A stretch of 62,734 bases of DNA from an uncultured Eubacteriales bacterium. GTDB lineage: Bacteria > Bacillota > Clostridia > Oscillospirales > CAG-272. The DNA is taken from NCBI GenBank assembly GCA_905201895.1, contig CAJKPX010000009.1:1-62734 (forward strand). The letters are read 5' to 3'. Position 1 is the stretch's first letter. Each line of letters begins with the position of its first letter. Both the position numbers and the translations under genes were made by a program. Below are positions 57,440 to 62,734 of the stretch, in pieces. A model generated the notes under the pieces. That model was not told where the DNA came from and did no database searches. It worked only from the letters and a program-made list of their open reading frames with translations.

Positions 57440-58225
57440 TTATTTCGCGCCTCCTTCTCTCGGAGTTCTGTCTCTGCGCTCACCGCGGAAACCGCCCTGA
57501 CGGCCGTCTCTGCGATCACCGCGACGGTTGTCTCTGCGGTCACCGCGATTGTCTCTGCGATCGTTGCGTCTTTGATTGCTTGCAGGTCTGTTGACCTCGT
57601 TGAGAATCTCGCCCTTGTAGATCCAAACCTTGATACCGATCTTACCGTAGGTGGTGTTTGCCTCTGCAAAACCATACTCGATGTCGGCACGGAGCGTCTG
57701 AAGCGGGATGGTACCCTCATGATAATGCTCGGAGCGAGCGATCTCTGCGCCTGCCAGACGGCCGCTGCAGTTGATCTTGATACCCTTCGCACCAAGTCTC
57801 ATGGTGTTACGGATAGACATCTTCATTGCGCGTCTGAATGCAACGCGGTTCTCAAGCTGCTTTGCGATGTTCTCTGCAACCAGCTGAGCGTCGAGGTCGG
57901 GCTGTCTGATCTCAACAACGTTGAGAGCAACGGGCATACCAACCATCTTTTCGAGCTGTACGCGGTACTTCTCGATCTCCACGCCGCCGCGGCCGATAAC
58001 CATACCGGGCTTTGCGCAGTTTACGAACACTCTGACTCTGTGGCCGTCGCGCTCGATCTCGATCTTGGAAATGCCTGCGTCATAAAGCTCCTTCTTCAGA
58101 TACTTTCTGACATTGTAGTCGGAAACAAGGGTGTCTCCAAAGACTTCGTCCTTTGCGAACCATCTTGAATCCCAGTTTTTAATCACGCCCACTCTAAGAC
58201 CGTGGGGATTTACTTTCTGACCCAT
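57440..58225 (-). CDS. rpsC: Small ribosomal subunit protein uS3 with Arg/Asp-rich C-terminal tail
   Basis: The 30S head protein at the mRNA entry. The 261-aa product is about 40 residues longer than a typical uS3. It has the KH-2 domain with GMVIGRGGVEIEKYRVQLEK and the C-terminal domain with RLAGAEIARSEHYHEGTIPL. From about residue 218 a low-complexity tail repeats the RRDNRGDRRDNR pattern (N/D/R/G), encoded by repeated GGTGACCGCAGAG-type units, and ends RTPREGGAK. The tail probably arose by short tandem duplication. Similar tails occur in other Clostridia and may touch rRNA or mRNA. Confidence 0.96.
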   Translation of the reverse strand: MGQKVNPHGLRVGVIKNWDSRWFAKDEVFGDTLVSDYNVRKYLKKELYDAGISKIEIERDGHRVRVFVNCAKPGMVIGRGGVEIEKYRVQLEKMVGMPVALNVVEIRQPDLDAQLVAENIAKQLENRVAFRRAMKMSIRNTMRLGAKGIKINCSGRLAGAEIARSEHYHEGTIPLQTLRADIEYGFAEANTTYGKIGIKVWIYKGEILNEVNRPASNQRRNDRRDNRGDRRDNRRGDRRDGRQGGFRGERRDRTPREGGAK

Positions 58226-58244
58226 TCTGTTGTTTCCTCCTCTC

Positions 58245-58580
58245 TCAGTCTCTTTCCTTAACCGTCATGGTAACATGACTGGTTCTCTTCAGGATGCGAT
58301 CAGCGCTTCCCTTTGCGCGGGGCATGATTCTCTTGAGAGTCGGGCCCGGGCAAACAAAGCACTCGGAAACGTAGAGCTTCGTAGCATCCATGTGGAAATT
58401 GTTTTCCGCATTTGCGATCGCACTACCCAGGAGCTTGATGAGAAGCTCGGATGCAGCGCGAGGTGTATTTTTGAGAATTCCCATAGCGGTTGCAACGTCC
58501 TTGCCGCGAATCAGGTCAAGAACGATCTGAACCTTGCGAGGGGAAATTCTTGCATACTTCAGATATGCTTTTGCTTCCAT
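58245..58580 (-). CDS. rplV: Large ribosomal subunit protein uL22
   Basis: A 111-aa exit-tunnel protein: KAYLKYARISPRKVQIVLDL, LIRGKDVATAMGIL and the beta-hairpin/tail GPTLKRIMPRAKGSADRILK that lines the tunnel. The length is normal. It lies 19 bp before rpsC. Confidence 0.98.
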   Translation of the reverse strand: MEAKAYLKYARISPRKVQIVLDLIRGKDVATAMGILKNTPRAASELLIKLLGSAIANAENNFHMDATKLYVSECFVCPGPTLKRIMPRAKGSADRILKRTSHVTMTVKERD

Positions 58581-58605
58581 AGTATTTAATTACCTCCCCT
58601 TGCGA

Positions 58606-58887
58606 TTACTTACCGTTATTGGATGTTTTGGAGCCGGCATGACCCTTAAACGTGCGGGTCGGTGCAAACTCACCCAGCTTGTGTCCTACCATGTCCTCAG
58701 TGACATAAACCGGAACGTGCTTCTTGCCGTCATGAACAGCGATGGTATGACCGACAAATTCCGGGAATATGGTAGAGGATCTGGACCATGTCTTGAGCAC
58801 TTTCTTCTCGTTCTTCGCGTTCATCGCGCAAATACGATCAAAGAGCTTCGCTTCAACATAAGGTGCTTTTTTCAGGCTTCTGCTCAT
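58606..58887 (-). CDS. rpsS: Small ribosomal subunit protein uS19
   Basis: A 93-aa 30S head protein that contacts uS13: MSRSLKKAPYVEAKLFDRI, the TWSRSSTIFPEFVGHTIAVH core and GHKLGEFAPTRTFKGHAG. It has the family's usual length. Confidence 0.98.
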   Translation of the reverse strand: MSRSLKKAPYVEAKLFDRICAMNAKNEKKVLKTWSRSSTIFPEFVGHTIAVHDGKKHVPVYVTEDMVGHKLGEFAPTRTFKGHAGSKTSNNGK

Positions 58888-58901
58888 TTTATATTCCCTC
58901 C

Positions 58902-59735
58902 TTATTTCGCATTTCTACGCTTTACGATGAACTTATCGGTGCGTGCTTTCTTGTTTCTGGTCTTATAACCCAGAGCAGGCTTACCCCAAGGAGTAACCGG
59001 TCCGGGGTGACCGATGGGCGAGCGGCCCTCACCACCACCGTGGGGGTGATCGCAGGGGTTCATGACCGAACCGCGGACAGTAGGACGGATGCCCTTGTGT
59101 CTGGTCTTACCTGCCTTACCGACCTTAACGGTGTCGTGCTCCATGTTACCAACCTGGCCAATGGTTGCCTTGCAATCGAGGCGGATCCAACGAACCTCAC
59201 CCGAGGGAAGACGAACCTGAGCCATGCCGTTGCTCTCCTTGGAGACGAGCTGTGCCATTGCGCCTGCGGAACGAACGAGCTGAGCGCCCTTGCCGGGGTA
59301 GATCTCAATGTTGTTGATGACCGTACCAACGGGGATGTTTGCGATCGGCAGCGTGTTACCGGGCTTAATGTCGGCATCTGCACCCGAGTAGATCACGTCG
59401 CCGGTCTTCAGACCGTCGGGAGCGATGATATAGCTCTTGGTGCCCTCAGTGTCCTGAAGCAGTGCAATATATGCGGTTCTGTTGGGGTCATACTCGATAC
59501 CAACAACCGTGTTTGCATTTGCATTCAGACGCTTGAAGTCGATAATTCTGTACTTGATCTTGTTTCCGCCGCCTCTGTGACGAACGGTGATGCGACCGTA
59601 GCTGTTACGGCCGGCGTGCTTCTTCTTAGTAACAATCAGGCTCTTCTCAGGAGTGAACTTGGTGATCTCCTCGAAGGAAGGAACAGACATGTTTCTTCTC
59701 GCCGGTGTTGTGGGTTTATACTTAACCGTAGGCAT
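58902..59735 (-). CDS. rplB: Large ribosomal subunit protein uL2
   Basis: The 277-aa core protein needed for subunit association and peptidyl transfer. It has TPARRNMSVPSFEEIT, KIKYRIIDFKR, the IPVGTVINNIEIYPGKGAQ core and the conserved VMNPCDHPHGGGEGRSPIG loop. It is full length and lies 14 bp before rpsS. Confidence 0.98.
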   Translation of the reverse strand: MPTVKYKPTTPARRNMSVPSFEEITKFTPEKSLIVTKKKHAGRNSYGRITVRHRGGGNKIKYRIIDFKRLNANANTVVGIEYDPNRTAYIALLQDTEGTKSYIIAPDGLKTGDVIYSGADADIKPGNTLPIANIPVGTVINNIEIYPGKGAQLVRSAGAMAQLVSKESNGMAQVRLPSGEVRWIRLDCKATIGQVGNMEHDTVKVGKAGKTRHKGIRPTVRGSVMNPCDHPHGGGEGRSPIGHPGPVTPWGKPALGYKTRNKKARTDKFIVKRRNAK

Positions 59736-59753
59736 TCTCGTAACCTCCTACTC

Positions 59754-60056
59754 TTAGTTAAGGCCTTCGAAGAACTCGATCTCGCCGGAATCAGCAGTCA
59801 AAGTTACGATTGCCTTTTTCCATTCGGACGTGTAACCGAAGTGTACACCGAGTCTCTTGGGCTTCTTCTTCATATTGATGGTGCGAACGCTTGCGACCTT
59901 GACCTTGCTTGCCTTGAACACTTCCTCAACTGCCTTTGCGATCTCCGGCTTCGTGGAATCCTTGCGGACCTCGAAAACGTAGGTCTTGGCAGTCATCAGA
60001 TCCATAGCAGCCTCGGTAATAACCGGTCTGATGATGATATCGTGAGCCAATTTCAT
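59754..60056 (-). CDS. rplW: Large ribosomal subunit protein uL23
   Basis: The 100-aa exit-site protein that docks trigger factor and SRP: DIIIRPVITEAAMDLMTAKT, YVFEVRKDSTKPEIAKAVEE and TINMKKKPKRLGVHFGYTS. Its ATG shares one base with the rplD stop (TAATG), so translation is coupled. Confidence 0.98.
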   Translation of the reverse strand: MKLAHDIIIRPVITEAAMDLMTAKTYVFEVRKDSTKPEIAKAVEEVFKASKVKVASVRTINMKKKPKRLGVHFGYTSEWKKAIVTLTADSGEIEFFEGLN

Positions 60057-60772
60057 TACGCGTACACCTCCTCAAGTTTCTTCACTGCCTCAACAGTCAG
60101 CACCAGCTTCTCAGCATTGAGAATGTCGTACACATTCAGGGTGGTTGCCTGAGTGGTCTTTGCGGTGGGAATGTTGTTGCAGCTCTTGATCACAGCGGTA
60201 TCAACGCTATCGAGAACAACCAGGGTTCTCTCTGCCTTGACAGCCTCTCTGGTCTCAGTTCCGTAAACGGGCTTGCCGTCCTGAACCGAAATGGTCTTGT
60301 AGGTCTTTTCATAGGTCTTCTCAAAACCAAGGGTCTTGAACAGGCCTGCCATCACCTTCGTGGAAGGCTTGCCACCCTCCAGGGCGATCTGATCGATCAC
60401 TACCAGGTTGCCGTTTGCAACCTTATCAGACAGTGCGCTGAACAGAGCAACGCGACGAGTCTTCTTGTTCATAGCGAGACGGTAATCTCTGGGCTTCGGG
60501 CCGAGAGCAATACCACCGTGCGTCCACTGAGGCGAACGGGTGGATCCCTGACGAGCGCGACCGGTTCCCTTCTGTCTCCACGGCTTCTTTCCGCCGCCCG
60601 AAACCTCGGTGCGGGTGAGCGTGGACTGCGTACCCTGTCTCTGGTTCATCAGATAGGTTCTGACTGCGGCATGGAGGACAGCGCCGTTTACATCTGCACC
60701 GAACAGCTTATCGTTCAGCGTGATCTCGCCGACTTCTTTGCCGGACATATTTACGATTTTTACGACTGGCAT
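60056..60772 (-). CDS. rplD: Large ribosomal subunit protein uL4, with an insertion
   Basis: The 238-aa product is about 30 residues longer than the usual uL4. It has the conserved loop GGKKPWRQKGTGRARQGSTR that reaches the exit tunnel, then GPKPRDYRLAMNKKTRRVAL. The extra residues lie near 165-200, around KTYKTISVQDGKPVYGTETR, between the core strands. uL4 is the autoregulator of the S10 operon in E. coli; whether the Clostridial leader upstream of rpsJ is its target here is unknown. Confidence 0.96.
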   Translation of the reverse strand: MPVVKIVNMSGKEVGEITLNDKLFGADVNGAVLHAAVRTYLMNQRQGTQSTLTRTEVSGGGKKPWRQKGTGRARQGSTRSPQWTHGGIALGPKPRDYRLAMNKKTRRVALFSALSDKVANGNLVVIDQIALEGGKPSTKVMAGLFKTLGFEKTYEKTYKTISVQDGKPVYGTETREAVKAERTLVVLDSVDTAVIKSCNNIPTAKTTQATTLNVYDILNAEKLVLTVEAVKKLEEVYA

Positions 60773-60791
60773 TGTTTATTTCCCCCTTCCG

Positions 60792-61418
60792 TTAAGCTTT
60801 GATAGAATCGCGGATGAACACGATTCCGTCCTTGGCACCGGGAATGGCACCCTTGATGGCGATCAGGTTCTTCTCGGCGTCGATCTTTACGATCTTCAGA
60901 TTCTGAACCGTAACCTGCTCGTTACCGTACTGTCCTGCCATCTTCTTGTTCTTGAAGATTCTCGCAGGGTCGATTACACCCATAGAACCCGACTGACGGT
61001 GGATCGGGCCGATACCGTGAGTCTTGCCCAGCATGTGCAGATTCCATCTCTTGATTGCACCCGTGTATCCGCGGCCCTTCGTCATACCTGTTACGTCGAC
61101 CTTGTCGCCAACGGCGAAGGTTTCGACCGTGATGAAGTCACCAACGTTTGCGGAGCAGTCATCAAGGCGGAATTCCTTGAGGTGCTTCTTCATGGGAACA
61201 CCAGCTGCATCAAAGTGTCCTTTTTCGGGTTTGGTCAGGTGCTTTTCCTTGACTTCCTCGAAGCCAAGCTGCAGAGCATCGTAGCCGTCCTTTTCGACGG
61301 TCTTCTTCTGTGCGACTACGCACGGGCCTGCTTCGATAACGGTTACGGGAATGACGTTTCCGATTTCGTCAAAAATCTGGGTCATACCGATTTTCTTACC
61401 GATGATAGCCTTTTTCAT
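60792..61418 (-). CDS. rplC: Large ribosomal subunit protein uL3
   Basis: A 208-aa early-assembly protein reaching the peptidyl transferase centre: MKKAIIGKKIGMTQIFDEIG, GDKVDVTGMTKGRGYTGAIK and the central loop RWNLHMLGKTHGIGPIHRQ. GGAGGAAACACAAA precedes the ATG. A 140-bp gap from rpsJ (61419-61558) has small inverted repeats (GACCGCAAGGTC, GACAACAGCCGAGTTGTT) and no gene. Confidence 0.98.
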   Translation of the reverse strand: MKKAIIGKKIGMTQIFDEIGNVIPVTVIEAGPCVVAQKKTVEKDGYDALQLGFEEVKEKHLTKPEKGHFDAAGVPMKKHLKEFRLDDCSANVGDFITVETFAVGDKVDVTGMTKGRGYTGAIKRWNLHMLGKTHGIGPIHRQSGSMGVIDPARIFKNKKMAGQYGNEQVTVQNLKIVKIDAEKNLIAIKGAIPGAKDGIVFIRDSIKA

Positions 61419-61558
61419 TTTGTGTTTCCTCCTGTAAATTATTGGTTGACGCGCGCAGCGCCAACATGACTTACAAAGTTACCGATCATTTTCGACCTTG
61501 CGGTCAACAACTCGGCTGTTGTCTTTGTGTTTCGGTGTGATCTCGCGGTTGCTTGATA

Positions 61559-61870
61559 TTAGATTTTAACCTCGATCTCTACACCGGCGGGAAGTTCAAC
61601 GCTCATCAGCGCATCAACAACCTTCTGCGACGGCTTGACGATGTCGATGAGTCTCTTGTGAGTGCGATACTCGAACTGCTCACGGCTATCCTTATACTTA
61701 TGGACTGCGCGGAGGATCGTGATGATCTCCTTCTCAGTCGGAAGCGGAATAGGACCCGAAACCTGAGCGCCGTTTCTGGTTGCAACCTCAACGATCTTCT
61801 TCGCTGCGGTGTCAATCAGAACGTGATCGTAGCTCTTCAGTCTCACTCTGATCTTCTCTTTGACTGCCAT
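61559..61870 (-). CDS. rpsJ: Small ribosomal subunit protein uS10
   Basis: A 103-aa 30S head protein, also the NusE antitermination partner of NusB: KIRVRLKSYDHVLIDTAAKK, SGPIPLPTEKEIITIL and THKRLIDIVKPSQKVVDALM. It is the first gene of the supercluster; the upstream elongation factor genes found in the E. coli str operon are not here. AAGGAGGCAAAACA precedes the ATG. Confidence 0.98.
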   Translation of the reverse strand: MAVKEKIRVRLKSYDHVLIDTAAKKIVEVATRNGAQVSGPIPLPTEKEIITILRAVHKYKDSREQFEYRTHKRLIDIVKPSQKVVDALMSVELPAGVEIEVKI

Positions 61871-62221
61871 TGTTTTGCCTCCTTATCAAGATTTCGCTTG
61901 TCTGCGACTCCCATATAATAAAAGGAAGGATTCGCTCGCAGGCCGCGTTTTTGCAAGGCAGGCATTCCCTACAACACCGCTCCGTGCGTTTCTTGCACCC
62001 CCTGAAAAATACGGAGTTTGTTCCATCCGACTCCAGCCGGGGAGTCGAGCAGAACAAATTCCGGGATTTCCGGTTGGCAAGCTGCGCACGCAGCTCCGAT
62101 GCGCGTTCGCACCGTTTATGCCTCGGTCATACCTTTCGCCCGGTTAAACGGACATACTCCACGAAAATTACCTGTTTGGGCGTCCCCTCACAGCAACCTT
62201 TCGCTTCATCGCATATCAAGC
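61871..62221 (-). ncRNA. Long structured leader of the S10 operon
   Basis: About 350 nt lie between the promoter and rpsJ without a convincing gene. Read on the minus strand, the leader contains CCGTTTA .. TAAACGG around ACCGGGCGAAAGGT (about 62105-62150). A nested two-part stem TTTGTTC .. CGACTCC-CCGGCT-GGAGTCG .. GAACAAA follows (about 62015-62060). Then comes CTCCGT .. GTGC-AAGAAAC-GCACGGAG (about 61980-62016). Such ordered stems suggest a regulatory RNA, perhaps for ribosomal-protein feedback. I cannot match it to a named leader class by eye. Confidence 0.5.
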
Positions 62222-62227
62222 CTTTAT

Positions 62228-62256
62228 ATTATAACAGATTCTTCCCTAAAAAGCAA
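62228..62256 (-). promoter_or_regulatory. S10 operon promoter
   Basis: Minus-strand TTGCTT (complement at 62251-62256), a 17-bp spacer and a perfect TATAAT (complement at 62228-62233). It is the only strong minus promoter upstream of rpsJ in the window. From 62,257 to 62,520 I see only AT-rich sequence, an AAAAGCGTCATTTTTGTGC-type stretch and no gene. Confidence 0.8.
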
Positions 62257-62642
62257 GACTTTTCTTTCGTAAAAAACACAGAACTTTCAAAGCAACAAAC
62301 AATTGTTTACTGTCATAATGCACAAAAATGACGCTTTTTCAGAGGGCCGAAAGCCCAAAAAGCATCCGTTTCTGTCAAGCATCCAAACTTTTTTGTTCAA
62401 ATTACAAAATCGCCTACAACACGCCTCCGTGTGATATCATTTTGTCAAAAAAGCGAAAGAGCGATCGCCCTCGTTGAAAGTCTACTCATTTGACTTTTTT
62501 CAAACTATTTTCCATTGCCGCCCGTTTTGTCATAATTTATTCATATTTTTGTTATATAATATTATGGAATATCGCGCACAGATCGGATCACGCGAACACG
62601 CGCAATAAATCTCTGTTTTTCAGATTTGATATGGAGAAGAGC

Positions 62643-62734
62643 ATGAAACAAGCATTTTCAAAAAACAAATGGCTTTGGCTAACCGCCGCCGTTTTTGCCG
62701 TGGCAGCCGCCACGCTTCAAACGGCTGCCATTCT
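62643..62734 (+). CDS. Start of a plus-strand gene (partial, membrane or secreted)
   Basis: ATG at 62643, preceded by ATATGGAGAAGAGC, opens a frame that runs off the window. The ~30 visible residues are basic then hydrophobic (KNKWLWLTAAVFAVAAATLQ), typical of a signal peptide or first membrane span. A TATAAT at 62555-62560 (TTATATAATATT) could be its -10. The product cannot be identified. Confidence 0.6.
   Translation, partial: MKQAFSKNKWLWLTAAVFAVAAATLQTAAI

Overview
The window looks like chromosome of a spore-forming, probably gut-associated member of the Clostridia. The signs are a cotJABC spore-coat operon, a large Alu-domain SRP RNA next to dnaX, a T-box in front of ileS, near-consensus sigma-A promoters with 17-bp spacers, BspA-type leucine-rich repeats, SLH domains, and sugar-acid and amino-sugar catabolic clusters. 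No species can be named from the sequence alone.

Layout. 1-3,972 (all minus): the 5' end of a 16S rRNA gene with two tandem promoters, then recR, ybaB and dnaX, then the SRP RNA. 4,000-15,700: a lipoprotein, a small membrane protein facing a divergent XRE regulator, an SLH surface protein, rplS, an HTH/GIN-repeat fusion, a CapD-type sugar-nucleotide dehydratase, a 933-aa membrane protein and a DEDDh exonuclease. 15,800-27,300: carbohydrate genes. A DeoR regulator precedes a leucine-rich-repeat lipoprotein; an AraC regulator is divergent from Gfo/Idh, isomerase, nagB and nagA; a second AraC regulator is divergent from a GH39-like glycosidase, an enolase-superfamily dehydratase and an SDR. 27,400-29,500: an AT-rich island with a broken gene, a membrane-anchored protein and a lipoprotein.

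29,862-39,034: the cotJA-cotJB-cotJC operon (minus strand). cotJC is split by a 7,840-bp AT-rich element (30,289-38,128). The element carries a large serine recombinase, a small gene overlapping it, and genes of conjugative-element type: a Toprim-like protein, two small accessory proteins, a cupin, a solitary C5 methyltransferase, an oriT-like hairpin pair and a decayed tyrosine recombinase. Both ends share the core GTGCC. Joining the flanks restores a full 204-codon cotJC in frame. Joining the element ends gives an attP-like site with inverted arms centred on the core. This is the standout observation: a skin-like sporulation-gene-interrupting element, whose excision may be developmental or may simply be mobile-element behaviour.

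39,300-45,700: a DUF4234 protein; T-box, ileS, lspA, rluD and a P-loop kinase-like gene; and a membrane protein. 45,985-61,870 (all minus): the complete S10-spc-alpha ribosomal protein supercluster from rpsJ to rplQ, including secY, adk, map, infA, rpmJ and rpoA. It is read from a strong promoter at about 62,230 through a roughly 350-nt leader that can fold into several nested hairpins. A plus-strand gene begins at 62,643 and runs off the end.
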